In this document: in pieces, positions 35,308 through 48,015 of the stretch
Layout of the letters: every line of letters begins with the position of its first letter
Numbering within the stretch: position 1 is the stretch's first letter
Source of the DNA: Spisula solida
Taxonomy: Eukaryota > Mollusca > Bivalvia > Venerida > Mactridae
DNA: 64,000 nucleotides
Assembly (NCBI GenBank): GCA_947247005.1
Contig: OX365956.1
Location: forward strand, 14,714,089 to 14,778,088
Direction: 5' to 3'
Made by a program: the position numbers and the translations under genes
The notes under the pieces: generated by a model
The model's input: only the letters and a program-made list of their open reading frames with translations
Databases searched by the model: none
What the model was told of the DNA's origin: nothing

Positions 35308-37528
35308 TTGCAAATCAACAAATGATGAACTGAGAGATAAAATACATTCCAGACGTGAAGAGTTTGTGACCTTAGGCAGACCAGCTTCACTAAATAATAA
35401 GGCTTTTCTATGCCATGACCGATTATCTCTAAGAACAATTATGATCACGATCTATAATTAAGCTTATTACAAGCATTAAAACCTGTCATATAATGTATCA
35501 CGTGTCTAAATCATTACAGGCGTATTACGCATCAATTACCAACGGGTTCGTGGCAGTACCGGAGACGACTGATGAGATACGAGTGTCATTCAATAACTTC
35601 ATGGACGGGGTTAATCATTTTAATACTCGATGGTAGAGACAAACACATACTACATCACATTAAAGTTTCGGACTTACATGTAGTGCTGAAAAGATTGCAA
35701 GAAAGAAAACATATTTCAAGAAAATATGGCTAAAATAAAACAACACCATTACCGCGAACATCACACAGCGCTATTTATATTCTGACGTAAGCGACGTTAT
35801 TGCCATTGTTCTGATTCTCTAATGGAAAGATCGAAATGAAATTATGTCATTTATATGATTATAGACATAAACATTCACACTATCTTATATAGACTAAGTT
35901 AAGGATTTAAGCTAGACATAATGGCTTTATGTTAAAATGAAAACACCTCGCATATTTCGACTGACGTTGTGTAAAAAGGTTCCTACGTTTGCCTGTCTGT
36001 CCATCCCTGTAGCATGCTTCTCTTCATTTCCGTTTGCCACTTAAACGTAATGTCACCCCATGCTGTATGTTCTCATCCCGCTCTCTGAAGCAGCTCTCCA
36101 GTGTCTGCTGCGTTTTTCCAAGACCCGTGTACAATGTAATAGTCGAACAATTTGCTTGCGTAAAGTCATAATCATTTTGACGTTAATAAAACATGACTCG
36201 CCTTGATTAAACTGTTTTTATTCAAACTTCAACGTCCAATAAACTTCATAATATCACGAAATGTCATGCTAATACATGTATCTTGCAATATTACGACAGA
36301 AATACGGAAAATTAAAATTAACTAATTCGGAATTTATAACTAGTTGAACTAATGAAAACGATTCGATACGTCGTCAGGGGATGGTGTCGTTACTATGGTT
36401 AATGCAATGGCTGATAACGTGCTACTGGTTGGCATTTTTTAAGAATTTATGTATTGGTAATACGTTAACGCCTGTAATGATACACAAAATATTCATTTAA
36501 ACGCATGTATAAATAAATCAGAACGATGGCTCCGAATATATTGAATGACACTCTCGTATCACATATCAGTTCATGGTTAAATACTCATTCATGTAACTGT
36601 ACGAGGGGCAATCCATAATTAACAGGACTGATTCGATTACTCAAAACATATTTGTTGCAAGGCATAAAACCAACACATCACAATGTCCAATGTCTACTTC
36701 ATATGTTCTGATAATATTAAGTGAAATGTTCAGATAACAATGGCAATATACATAAACTACACAGTATGTGAACGCTGAGCGGTTCAAGGTAACATGGCAC
36801 ACGTGACGTCGTTTGTAAAATGTAAATAGCAAAGCCTTCATCTTTAAAAAGTCTGTTTCGATGCCATCACATTTCTAATACCTATAAATTGATTGGTAAT
36901 GGTATAACAAACATGTCTTCATGCCAAATGAAATACATCATCTGTGTTGTTTCGTACTGCACTCTTATCAGGTCATATGATGCCTTGGTGTTAAATGCTT
37001 GCAGTTCACAGCGACCCTGATCAACGTTGACCCCAATGAAGTAATTCGTCACTGTCATGTTGCGTTTTCAAGTGTCTCAATACCCTCTCAACCACTGATT
37101 ATGCTCACTTACATATCTGAGACAAAGTAGTCTCTGAAGACGCTTGTTGATTTATTTTCTACCTTGCCGTTGGTGAGTATCCGAGTTTGATAGTTGTGCG
37201 AGTAAGTTGTGAATCATTAGGCACCATGACCAACTGTGTTCTATCATTCGTGCCAGAATAGCCTGTGTTGTTGTTTCTATTGTACATCAACATACGTTTC
37301 CTATATTAAAAGTAGTATTCGTATTTTCCACCTAAGGTATTCGAGCAACAAACAAACAAAAACTGGTGATTTACACACATAAACACAAACCAACGGATCA
37401 ACATAATCAAAATAGAAACAAAGCAAGAAAGTCATGTTTAGTTTGGAATTAAAGTTGATTGTTAAACAAGTGTTTCCTTCTTATATTAATCACTCTCGAC
37501 ACCACATTCCTGATAGAACATAGAGGAT
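35308..37528. other. Non-coding stretch, largely unit-A specific
   Basis: No gene recognised. It contains the second copy (36790-36945) of the segment at 33740-33890. Open frames of 60-76 codons here are unsupported. Confidence 0.45.
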
Positions 37529-37679
37529 ATTTGTTGATTTTGGTGTAAGATCGTATTTTATTTCATCGAGTGATCACAGAAAATCAATATTTTCACGAGT
37601 GGCGTAGCCACGAATTAAAATATAATTTTTTGTGATCACGAGTTAAATAAAATTGATCTTTCACCAAAAATCAACAAAT
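37529..37679. mobile_element. 151-bp near-perfect palindrome (fold-back MITE)
   Basis: The sequence from ATTTGTTGATTTTGGTG to CACCAAAAATCAACAAAT is self-complementary around a GTGGCGTAGCCAC centre (37599-37611), with arms of about 70 bp and few mismatches. The transcript would form a long hairpin. It may be a very short MITE or the terminus of a larger element. Confidence 0.8.
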
Positions 37680-37891
37680 TTTCTGTTTATTATATGCTTT
37701 AATTTCTCTTAAAAGTGTACCGTAATTGGCTTAATTGGAAAAATCACGTCGAAATTGGAACGTCATGACGTAACAATTATGACGTCATGATGACGTAACG
37801 TACATTTTGAAGCCCGGCGCCGTTGACGTTACGTTTCTTTTTCTGAACGATACTGGTACCAGCTTCTAAAACAGTGAAAATAACAAAGCGG

Positions 37892-37950
37892 TAATTTCAC
37901 TGTTATTTTCACTGTTATTTTCACTGTTATTTTCACTGTTATTTTCACTG
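37892..37950. repeat. 12-bp minisatellite
   Basis: About five copies of TTATTTTCACTG in tandem. An inverted single unit (CAGTGAAAATAAC) lies just upstream at 37872-37884, so the array can pair with it. Confidence 0.9.
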
Positions 37951-38537
37951 AAAAATCTCCGTAATCCATTGAAAGCAAATAATAAACGAGGGTATTAGAA
38001 GCATTTTAAGCAGAATACGCGTGATGAAGAATCAAGTTAAAAAATTTTGCTCTCCTACAAATATGTCATAACTGCGGTACAGCGTTGTGTTGTCCTAAAT
38101 GGCAACCATTCTTACTATTTTAAATCTTATCAATTCCCTAGGGGAATACCTTTTGGATTAAAGTGGTAGAAAAATTGTACATGAGTTAATGTCTAACAAC
38201 TGAAAACTGGCATTTGAAAAAACATAATGCGACACAGTATTATGTTTATTCAAATGCGACACAGCATTGTTGATAAAGAACGTGTTGTGTGTAAAGCGGA
38301 ACAACAGTTATACATGTACAAGGGACCATTAAAGTTTAGAATTGAATCAAGTATCAAATGCGAAACTTTTGAACCTTTGTGTAAACATCGCATACTTAAT
38401 AACTGTTATCGCGATTAGTATGGAACGTACAAGTGCGCACATAAATGGTACATACTAATTTCATACATCGCTTCAGCGATATCTGTAAGTGAACACTCTT
38501 AATATAAACGGAAACTAGCTCAAAAATAACAAATACG

Positions 38538-40524
38538 TGGTACGTTAAAAAATAAACAGGACTGTGGCCCTCACGGCTACAGTTTTCAATATTATACAAA
38601 TATAATTACATAATATGGAATCGGAATTCAATTGCGAAAATTCGATATCTGATTTATCGAGTAACACTATCACGTCCTCTCATAACAGTCCATTTTGAAA
38701 CCATGGTAACACGCACCCGGCGCAGCCCAGCAATCACCAGTAATGGCGACTACGTAATGGGGTGTAACTTTATCACTATCATATCGTTTGTTTTCAAACT
38801 TCGTCGTATCATTACATATTACATGCTGGACGATGTCTGCAAAGATACGGACATTTAGACGTTAAGCACTGAAATAAATACGAGGGGTGATCGCGAAGTT
38901 CGTATAATTTGCTTATTAATAATTTATTTTTTGTTAAATATTGATGAAACTTCACTATCAGGATGATCAACATGATTGAAGTTGAATTGTAGAACGGAAT
39001 AAAACTCCGCCAACTTATGCGACAATAAACGGTACCCTTGACAACGCTGCTACACGTGGGTGCCGCACACCAAAATTGCTATATTTTTCATCTTTCGTTC
39101 TCAGGAAACAATGCCGTTTTTAAAGTCTTGTGTGTGACTAAAATTCACGCAAATGTAACACATCATACGTCAATGTCAATGGTTCATTTTCATAAAATAT
39201 AATGTTGTTTACTACATCCGCTATTAAATTAGCACTGTGTTTATCTGAACAGATAATGAAACGGAAACAACGTCATGACGTCAACGGGTGACATTGATTT
39301 GAAGCGTGTTACAGAATGTTGCGTGGGAATATGAAACCCACGAAAAGATGAAAATGTGCGATAATTTAAAAGCGTATAGTCCGGCAGTTACCAACAAACA
39401 ACACAGACGATTCAAGGTGCACAGACGATCAGTTGAAGTCAACAATAGAGAAAGGTTGCCATCGACAGTGATTCCGTGTGTACGTGAGAAGTGCGAGTAA
39501 TTATCAGAAAAGACAGTCGTAAAACTTTTAGACTGATAGTCAGCAAGCTCGAGAAATCTCCTTTAACTGTGTATGGGTTATGTACGACAGAACTAGGTAT
39601 GCCGAAAATCAGACATTCGTAGCCTTGTGTTGTGACTTCGCAGGGAAAGTGCTCCATATATTGGACCTACAATGCGTCTGACGTAATGTGACGTCGTTTA
39701 GTTTTCTGGTGTGCGGCGTCTATGCATAGTGACTGTTAAGGAATCGTCGTAACTGTGAAACTGTTTGATGTATTTTTCTCATTTTTATAAGAGAGTTTGA
39801 AAATGCATAGAAGATTGTGATGGTATTATTTATTATTCCTTATGAGCAAAACAACACGATTCACAACAAAATTATACGAACTTCCCGATCAACCCTCGTA
39901 GAAGTTGAATTCCAAGTGTGACAAATTCGTGACGCAAAAGTGACGTCACCAGAACGTAAGGAAAAACGGACAAACACAAAGTTTTGTCAACTGCAAGATG
40001 AGTTTGTCCTTAATTTTGGAAACATTTTTTCCAGTCGTTTATCAGTTTTAGAATGGCACAAATGCTTTAGTATTAATTGTTCAGCCTTGAAAGACAGGGA
40101 AGTAATAGGAAATCATAAGAACGTTTGTGACGTCAGTTACCGATAATTTTACAAAATACCAACTTTCATGGTACGGATTCTCGCAGAGATATGTGATGTA
40201 AGATCCATAAAAATACATGCGATTCTCCCCAACGTATTACTTGTGTGGCACATTGTGGTACTGGAATGTATTCATCATCCTTATCACTATTAACTTCGTA
40301 TTTCATAGCCCTATGCGAAGCACTAACGCCGTGTAAAATAGCGCGACGTCATTTTTTGCGCTTGTTTAGTCACCTGTAACTCTTGGACCGCGTGTTTGTT
40401 TTAGTTAATATCTTGACAGTATGTAGAACAATAATTCCGATTTCTGATGGTATATAATTTGATTTTTTTTCGTTCAACCATGCGGGTTTTGTGACAATAG
40501 TCCTGTTTATTTTTTAACGTCCCA
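38538..40524. mobile_element. 2-kb element with 26-bp inverted termini
   Basis: The left end 38538-38563 (TGGTACGTTAAAAAATAAAC onwards) and the right end 40499-40524 are reverse complements with one mismatch. Unit B lacks the element: its flanks AAATACGT and ACTCAACTGAAG are adjacent at about 63800. A degenerate 8-bp flank (AAATACGT / ATGAACGC) could be an old hAT-type duplication. The interior has no transposase but hosts a nested mariner-like MITE (38881-39898). Confidence 0.75.
38881..39898. mobile_element. Mariner-like non-autonomous element, nested
   Basis: The left end starts CGAGGGGTGATCGCGAAGTT and the right end is its reverse complement with two mismatches over 30 bp. TA duplications lie at 38879-38880 and 39899-39900. 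Inverted similarity extends beyond the ends (for example GTGCCGCACACC near 39060 and GGTGTGCGGCGTC near 39709), giving arms of about 200 bp. The interior, including a 64-codon open frame at 39306-39500, shows no transposase. The TIR and TA target are typical of mariner. Confidence 0.85.
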
Positions 40525-40927
40525 TGAACGCACTCAACTGAAGTCAAGCACAACTTGCTTTCCGATGCCTTCCTCTAAAAAATCAGCCTTACACGCAACG
40601 GGTTCTGCGGTGATGAATATTATTGAGATCGACTCTGTATCGTGTCCTCAACTCTCAAGGGTCTAAAACAGTACAAATTGAACCGATTAAAGTAGTAATA
40701 TTGGCAGAGTGTGTAGCATAATCCTCATAAATCTATCAAATGAAGCCATAAACGTCAGTATTTACATTCGTTTTATTTGTTTCAGAGGTCCCCGTCGACT
40801 GTTGTTAATTAGAGTACATGTCATTATCTAGTACAGCGTCATCAACAAAAATATAATATGAGCAGCTCACCTTGTGTATTATGTACAACGACGGTTTAGT
40901 CTTAGAAGAAAAAAGAATAGAAAATAG

Positions 40928-41105
40928 AATAGGAAGGCAGTACTTAACATGTAACAGCCGAGCACAAAACACATACAAAACAACATATACTATAATTACA
41001 CGGAACGACTGAACGAGAACATGAACTTAGCCGCTAAAAGTCTCAGTTGTCAAGAAACTGAAATACCAAGTATCAGCTATAAAAAAATTGAATGACCTAG
41101 TTCAT
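40928..41105 (+). repeat. Dispersed repeat D, diverged copy
   Basis: GGAAGGCAGTACTTAACATG, CAGCCGAGCACA, TGTCAAGAAACTGAAA and GAATGACCTAGTTCA follow the order of 25906-26152. It lies in the spacer between the two duplication units. Confidence 0.7.
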
Positions 41106-42041
41106 CTAACTAACGTGATATAATTATCACGATTCATATTCTCAATCATGCACTTGAACGAAAGGCTTATTACGAAATTGAACCTGTATTATGATTTAAG
41201 CAAGCGATATTGCTTAACTATCTCTTTCGTAAACATTTCCCTCAAGTACAATTGTTTCTAACAATTCTTTCAAATACAATACAATTAGTAATAGTTAGTG
41301 GCAAACTTCATACAACCAGAAACAAGCGCAATGCCGACGTGAAAATTACCTTATTATAGATATTCTACGATGATAACTATCCATTAACAATATTAGCGAG
41401 CTTGGTTGCATACACACAATAACAAAGTTATTACATTTACTCGAAATGAGTATACGTTTCTGCAAACCAAATATGATAAGTGTGCGATTTATACTGAAAC
41501 AAAATATAACTGACAGATAATACCAAGAAGCTTTCGTTAAAAGAGATAAAATGATTGTTATAAACCCGATTGCCTTTGAAGTTCAAGATCAGACTATCAT
41601 GGTCACTGAGCAATTGACCCTACAACTCGCTATATTGTGTTGTCCGTATTGTGTAAGAGTTCCGTTGGTGTAATTCATGTTAGCCGTTAGTCTGGTAGAG
41701 CTGTTAAAGTCATATAAGCCGTAAGTATGTGAATATAGCTGTGCAAATGTATCAATTATAATCAAACTTAAATATTATATTACGATTTAGTGTATGTCTG
41801 GGTAATATAATGACATAATTAACCGGTAATACGTCAAACGAAATTTTATTTTTATGTCTGCAATATATGAGCTTATTACGTGTACATGAAATCATATAAA
41901 CGTTTATAACTTAATTTGCCATTCAGACGTATTCGAATTAATTATATACGACTTTAGAAGATTTGAATAATGTAGTTTGCTCTCCCAAATCTATATTAGA
42001 ACAATGTTGAATATCCGATATTTTCATGCCAACCCGAAATA
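41106..42041. other. Non-coding stretch between duplication units
   Basis: Nothing recognised as a gene or strong repeat. Confidence 0.4.
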
Positions 42042-42230
42042 CAGTAAAACCTCGATAAGACGAGCATCGTTATTACGAGAATCCGGCCAATGTCGAGTTA
42101 ATTTTTAAAGTCCCAGCGAATTTGTTCTATGTTGTATATTAATTAAAAGACTTCGGATATGTCGATCAACTGGCTTATCTCGAGCCTTTGGCTTGTCCCA
42201 ATAGGCCCTCGGGATAACGAGATTTTACTG
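42042..42230. mobile_element. pogo/Tigger-like MITE (189 bp)
   Basis: The left end CAGTAAAACCTCGATAAGAC and the right end (CGTTATCCCGAGG-side, reading CAGTAAAATCTCG on the minus strand) match the known terminal form of pogo/Tigger elements. TA precedes the left end (42040-42041); TT follows the right end, probably a mutated TA. The short interior is non-coding. Confidence 0.8.
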
Positions 42231-43243
42231 TTACAGTAAATGAAATAACTCTTTTGAACCGCGTAAAATAATGTGCAAGGTAACATCAATTCAAGTAAGT
42301 AATATTTATGTGTCGTATTGTTTACATATTTGTTTGAGGGATGTTCAAGGAATTCGTGTACTTTGCTTATCTTATAAAATATATCATTCGTATGAGTATA
42401 AGATTTTCACTGACATTTAATCAAAATGTCCAAATACATTTATACGTATACACAGCATTGCATACACTTTAGACAATGTCTTCTCGCACATTGGAGTATG
42501 AACAAACGTTGGTAGTTAAAATAAGTGTGTTGAACGGCACATGTACGACGTGCGCCAGTAAACTATTACTATAGTTACCAAAAGGCGGATACTAATCACT
42601 TTAATTTTTTGGTCATTTTCTCGTCATACAGTCTTGTTGATAATTAAATAATTTGCTTTCCAACCATATATGATATGTTAACTTTTACTTAACGGGCTAA
42701 TGTTAAAATTACCAGTTCACGAACGTTTGAACACACCTCGTTCATGTAGATCGACTATGCGAATTTGTGAACTTCAACTAGACCACTGTGGACATATATC
42801 ACTGCAATACATTCTGTCATTGAACATTGTCTGGCGTTATAGAAAGTCTGAACAAGTGCAGTTGAGTAAATCAATTCCTGAAAGCAATTAAGCTCCGTTC
42901 ATGGTGAGACGCATATATTGTCCCTTGACTTGTTGTTGATGTGTTGTTTCGTTGATGTTTAAAATTACTAGTAGCTTGGCAAGCCTACAGTTGCAAGCCT
43001 ACAATTTACAGTTTATTTAATACTCTCAGCTCAAAGAACATGTGCTATGAGGTACAAAATAATTTCTAAATACGAACATACAAGGCTGTGTGTTGAAAAA
43101 TAGGTAATCATAAAGTGGAATCAATGTGAATGAAGATGTAATCAATGTTACGTAGATGGGTTAGTGAATATAATAATATAATATAGAGATTTTAGCCAGA
43201 TAGCTTGAAATAAATGTAGATATATTTAATAAATTTGGTCATA

Positions 43244-44363
43244 CGAGAGTTGTTCAAATTGGAATGCATCTAAGCCCATACAAACTTATCCTTTATAGAT
43301 TCTTATGAAACAAGCCTTTGAACCCAGTGCAGTATTCATCTCCGATACATATGCGAAGTTTCATTCAGTAATTCCTTTTTTAGAATGCGATGTTGTTATA
43401 ATTGTCCAGGTGTATGTCCATTGCTCTGCAATAGCATGTCATCCTTCAAATATTTTGCTTGGCAGCGATTGTCGGAGTATTTCATCAATTTCTGAAGGAA
43501 TTTACCTTTGTTAAGCTTGCCATTTACCCATTTTTCATTTTATACATCAACTTTAATGGTAGAAACTTGGTTTATATGGAAAAAGGTGTACATTTCTACT
43601 GGCGTCCGTGGTGCATTTTGCAATGCGTAATTTTGGTCTTTGCTGGCCCATATTTGTTTATGGATATGTCTCATGGGTGACATATTGAACCTGTGTCTCG
43701 TTTGTGGTCATTACATTTGCAAACTGTCGACTTTTTTTTATCTAGAAACTGGTTTTAACTAGTTTGGGATAGTTTACAAGGACATATGTGCTGGCGTCTC
43801 AAAGCAGATAGATGTACCCAAATTATACTCATCGTCTTAAGTTTTGTATTATTCGTATAAATTGTATGAATAGCTCCTAATGATGTGCCAACACATTGAG
43901 ATACTTGCCTAATTGTAAATACTCCACCAGTCTCAAAAAACTATTTGATTTTCTCAACCCTTTTCTAGTATGTTGCGGTATTTGGATGGCGTGCATTGGG
44001 TTCATTTTCAAATAAAATTACACCACTTTTAAATTTCTTAAACTATGAAATACTTGATGAATAAGACATTACATGAAACCATGTCATCATACAAGTTATT
44101 TTAAATATTGTGTTTGCTCCCGCATTAAGAAAACAACGATTCTTAAATAAGACCGAATTTGGTCAGAAAAAATGACATTTTTCCAATCATTTAAGCATTA
44201 GTATACACGAGTAGACAGTGTTAGTTGACGTGTTGTTACAGCTACACTAGACGGATTTTAGAAAATGAGGTATCAATTTAAAGCTAACAGCTGAATATTT
44301 TTAAAATATCTTTGATACAAGAAAGATATAGCATGACTTGCATTCCCATTTGAACATTCCTCG
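43244..44363 (-). mobile_element. Mariner element with decayed transposase
   Basis: The left end starts CGAGAGTTGTTCAAATTGGA (then ATGCA) and the right end, read inward on the minus strand, starts CGAGGAATGTTCAAATGGGA (then ATGCA). TA flanks both sides (43242-43243 and 44364-44365). The length of 1120 bp is close to a full mariner. Unit A has no counterpart at this place. Confidence 0.85.
43290..44010 (-). pseudogene. Mariner transposase pseudogene
   Basis: Minus-strand reading near 43930-43860 gives GGVFTIRQVSQCVGTSLGAI followed by HT, which matches the second helix-turn-helix of mariner transposases (the family pattern is TIREVAEDVGIS..HTIL). It is preceded by NARHPNTATY and KRVEKIK-like sequence, also in the expected order. 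The frame is then broken many times by stops and shifts, and I cannot locate an intact D,D34D catalytic triad. Plus-strand open frames at 43305-43680 are antisense shadows. The copy is inactive. Confidence 0.6.
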
Positions 44364-44542
44364 TATTATTTATAAGTATGAGGAAGTTTGCTGGACTCCG
44401 TATTGGATTCTTGTGTTGGACACAGTACTATAGATAAACCACAATCGTTCGGTCGTAACTGTACTTTTAATAATGAAATAATCCAGGTAAAAGGGGTGTA
44501 TTCGGAAAAGAAATATATTATTTGAAATTGTAGCTTACATCG

Positions 44543-44620
44543 TCCTCAATGGCGCAGTAGGCTAAGCTACTGCTTATGAAACTAAATAGATTTTTTGCTT
44601 GGGTTCAAATCCCACCCATT
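44543..44620 (+). tRNA. tRNA-like sequence, possibly intron-bearing or pseudogene
   Basis: TGGCGCAGTAGGCTAAGC (44550-44567) fits box A and GGGTTCAAATCCC (44600-44612) is a perfect box B with a paired T-arm. The box spacing is longer than in an intronless tRNA. The anticodon arm is unclear and the acceptor ends do not pair well. A pseudogene or SINE head is at least as likely as a functional tRNA. Confidence 0.4.
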
Positions 44621-45071
44621 TTGAATATTTTTTTAAATTTTGCTAAAAAAAACATTCGCGTGCATGTCTATTTTATATATATTTCTAAAATATATATTTT
44701 TCCTTTGTACATTTTTTCTGTAATTTAATCAAGACTGTTGGTTGAACAGAGATATCGGTCAACGATCACCCGAGCTCTGCTCCCTGTATTACCAGAGTAA
44801 ACGCTTATTAATGTTGAAGTTTCTACAGAATATTCTTGAGTGGTGATTCCAATTTTAATTCCAGCGAAACCAATGATGAAAATAGTTTGTAATTCAACCC
44901 GATTGTCATCTGAGCAATAAATACAATATCCAGGGCAGGCTAAAATCGTAAAATAAACGAAACAAAGCAACTTTGTATTTAACCTTCAACATAATTTTAT
45001 TATTCACTAAGTAATAAAATATATGAAAAAACACTCATGTTTTATGACAATATAATTATTGAAAAAGAGTT

Positions 45072-45169
45072 TAGCAGCGAACTCGAACCCACAGCCCATA
45101 TAAAAAGAATGTTCTGAGTACAGACTAGTTTAGAGTATAGATCATCTTAACCACTAGGCCACGCTGTCA
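45072..45169 (-). tRNA. tRNA-like sequence, probable pseudogene or SINE head
   Basis: On the minus strand, TGGCCTAGTGGTTAAGA (45145-45161) fits box A and GGGTTCGAGTTCG (45078-45090) fits box B, separated by over 50 nt. That is too long for a simple tRNA. It lies in opposite orientation to the one at 44543. Confidence 0.35.
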
Positions 45170-45382
45170 AATTGAAAGATAATGCGAATTTATAAGATAT
45201 ATTCATAATATATTAGAAAAATAACGGTAAATATCGTTTCAACCTTAGCAAATGAACTCGCCCAAAGGTCATATTTCGAAGGTCGTTGTACATCTATACT
45301 TGTACTATTTATTAAACGAATACAATGTATAGGTTTACCGTATGGGACTGTAAAACGTTTGAGGTCGGAGTACACTAGTCAT

Positions 45383-45839
45383 CAGGGTACTGCTTTACAT
45401 GTATATTTGTCACTTATGAAAATCCATAAGTGTGTTTTACTAATCGATCGCAAGTTGTTGCATAAATTTACGTAAAAATATTGAATATTGAACGTAGACC
45501 GGGCCAAAATATTACCAATATAACGGGAACCAGAGTGAATAAATATACGTAAAAGTTCGATAAGTTTTGATGACTAAACATGTTTATATTACTAATCACG
45601 GTCTATAACAACAAGAGACGGTCGAAAATCAACAGTGCGTGGCAAAAACACCTCACTACGTTCATATTTGCTATTTACGCTTACTCCGACCTTGCGTAGA
45701 ATTACGCCAATACTTACGACAGAACTTGCGAAAAAATGTCTTAGTAAAACGCATTTGTGGAAATATTATCGACGTACGCAATATTTACGGACATTTTTGA
45801 GTTACGCTAGCGTAAATGCTTTGATAAAACAGTACCCTG
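45383..45839. mobile_element. Possible hAT-like MITE
   Basis: CAGGGTACTGCTTTA at the left and TAAAACAGTACCCTG at the right form a terminal inverted repeat of about 15 bp with one mismatch, in a form common among hAT MITEs. No 8-bp duplication is visible. The interval overlaps a 101-codon plus-strand open frame (45635-45940) that runs past the right end and is unsupported. Confidence 0.45.
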
Positions 45840-46050
45840 TTTTATGTCGTTCTTATAATGAAGCGTTTAAATTGGCTTTAGACACTAAATGCAAACATCC
45901 GATGATAGACACTAGTACACATCAGTCACAATATATGTAATGTTTGGGCACTTAGTATGTGTGCTTGTATATTTATGAGATCAGTGCAAGATATATGATG
46001 TTATTGAATATTTAGATAGTATATTAAAAAAGACAATACCAGTAACATAT

Positions 46051-46083
46051 TGGTCAGGGAATGCAGTACTCAACAGTAACAGC
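46051..46083 (+). repeat. Dispersed repeat D, terminus only
   Basis: TGGTCAGGGAATGCAGTACT then CAACAGTAACAGC. This is the unit-B equivalent of 30281-30316. Confidence 0.65.
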
Positions 46084-47286
46084 AAAACACGATAGGGATG
46101 AAGCAGAAAAGTGCATAAATTGCTAGCTCTGTTAGAAATATTTTATTCAGAACGCGCTCCTTTTTCCAGAAATGTGTGTTGAAATTCGAAACTATGAGAT
46201 TAGAAAAGAAATCAGCTATGTGTAGCAATTAGTGGCATGTATCCATCATACTTACGTGCGTAACATGTCTGATCATCAATATTGTCTAAGACTTGTAGCG
46301 CATATGATCCATTTCCAATTCGTAATTATTAGTATGAACTATGAGGCTTACCTCTTAGGAGATTGTGCGACATACACGATTCTGATTTAAAAGGAAGTTT
46401 GAAATCCCAAATGGTGGTTGGTGTAAAATTTATAGAACAATATGACTGTTCTGGGAATATTTGTAAATATACCAAGAACAATATATTTCCTTTGCTTTGT
46501 GACAAGAGGAAGTCATTATTGCTAACGGCTTCAAATCGCAGAAAAACATAATATAATAGTGTCGTAACATATTTTAAATGTTAAACTGTGCCTTTGGGAG
46601 AAGATGCCTCCTGAGTTCAATTAATTTTGTATCTCAGTTTGTGATGTGTAGGAGTCTTGTGTATAGTTTGCGATTTTTTATTTATGAATGTAGGGACAAA
46701 AAGTTACGTTTACAGAGAGGAAACAGAATTTAAACAGCAGAACTTCTATATACTTAACATATTAATATCAATTTTTCAAGTATACTTCATAGAAAGATCG
46801 AATATATTCACTTACATTGCCACAAGAATAAGACTCGGTTCCATGCATTAGCTACATAATCGAACACGGATAAAACAGGGTGTTAATTAGACAAATACTC
46901 AAGCATTATAATCTAGAGTTATTCTAGATAAGTATCCAGAAATTACCAGATTTAGATCATACGGATTGTACTTTTACTACGTTCGACCTAGACATCGACA
47001 GACAATGGACACATTCCAAATGCATTTATATAATGGGGCGGTTCTGATAAACTTAAAAAGACACAAGTGTATGCAGGTGAAAATCAACCTAATAATACAC
47101 ACGCCGCTGATTTAATAGAGGGAAATCAATACCGAATTAAAGCCATTCAACGTCTTTTGCAGAGAAAAAGTTATATTGTGATATTATATTAGGATTGATT
47201 AGTCCTATTCCCATTATTATGGTTGCTTGCGAGATAATGGTTTATTGGCGCCTGTATTGGAGAAATTTGTTATAATGAGCTGGAAG

Positions 47287-47403
47287 ACAATTCCCCGTGG
47301 TGAGCCTCAACTTGTATGAAGTTTATGAACAATTCCCCGTGTTGAGCCTCAATTTGTAAGAAGTTCATAAACAATTTCCCGTGTGGACCCTCAATTTGTA
47401 TGA
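47287..47403. repeat. 42-bp tandem repeat, about three copies
   Basis: CAATTCCCCGTGGTGAGCCT begins units at 47288, 47330 and 47372. The period of 42 keeps a minus-strand frame open (47270-47461), which is not evidence for a gene. Confidence 0.9.
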
Positions 47404-48015
47404 CAGCGAAATGTTTTGGCCATTTGTTTACCTTTAAATCAGAAAATAGTTCGTCGTTCATTTTCTTTATGCAGAGTATCTCATGATAAATACATGTTTT
47501 GACAAAACATCATTTTATAAACATTTCTTTTAAAAAACAATAATGTTATTAATGCTAATGAACTTCTACGCATTAGTGTTTACTAGCGTATTAATATTTT
47601 TGTTTTTATGTTGTTTACGTAATACGCGATGTCGTCATTTAATGAAACGATTTATTTTATTGGCTGGTATATATGCATTAGAGGCATCCTTTTATTTTTA
47701 GATTACTAGTACGTCTGCTGCTACAGTATCTAGAGAGACGTTAGGTTTTACATTTAACCCATGTAGACTAATGAGTTTGAAAAGTACTCTGAGAAAGATT
47801 AGATTTTACAAGGTTTAAATTCTAAGAGAAACCCCGGCTATTTTTAGATAAGGATGCTAACATTGCGCGTTGCATCATTGGTTACTCGTACAAATGACAG
47901 ATGTTGATTTGCTAATCAGCTTTGTGGAACAGACTAATACCTTCCGATTTATGTTCGGTTTTCGATGTCTATTTTGTCTTAGATATAAATTTCAGTCGTT
48001 ATGCCAATGGAGAGA

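Larger units (their letters stand above)
29216..40700 (+). repeat. Tandem duplication, unit A
   Basis: Blocks that align in order with unit B: 29216-29400 with 42785-42985; 30170-31360 with 45938-47146; 31372-32010 with 51741-52370; 32110-33059 with 52420-54104; 33047-33490 with 61091-61550; 34170-34340 with 61670-61840; 35855-35890 with 61870-61905; 38000-38540 with 62900-63800; 40525-40700 with 63800-63975. The aligned parts differ at a noticeable fraction of bases, so the duplication is not recent. No coding gene is preserved in both units. Differences between the units are mainly transposon insertions, annotated separately. Confidence 0.8.

Noticed and set aside
43305..43680. Two overlapping plus-strand frames
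   Set aside because: They are antisense to the decayed mariner transposase.
45635..45940. 101-codon plus-strand open frame
   Set aside because: It overlaps a probable MITE end and continues into duplicated non-coding DNA; the unit-A counterpart is not open.
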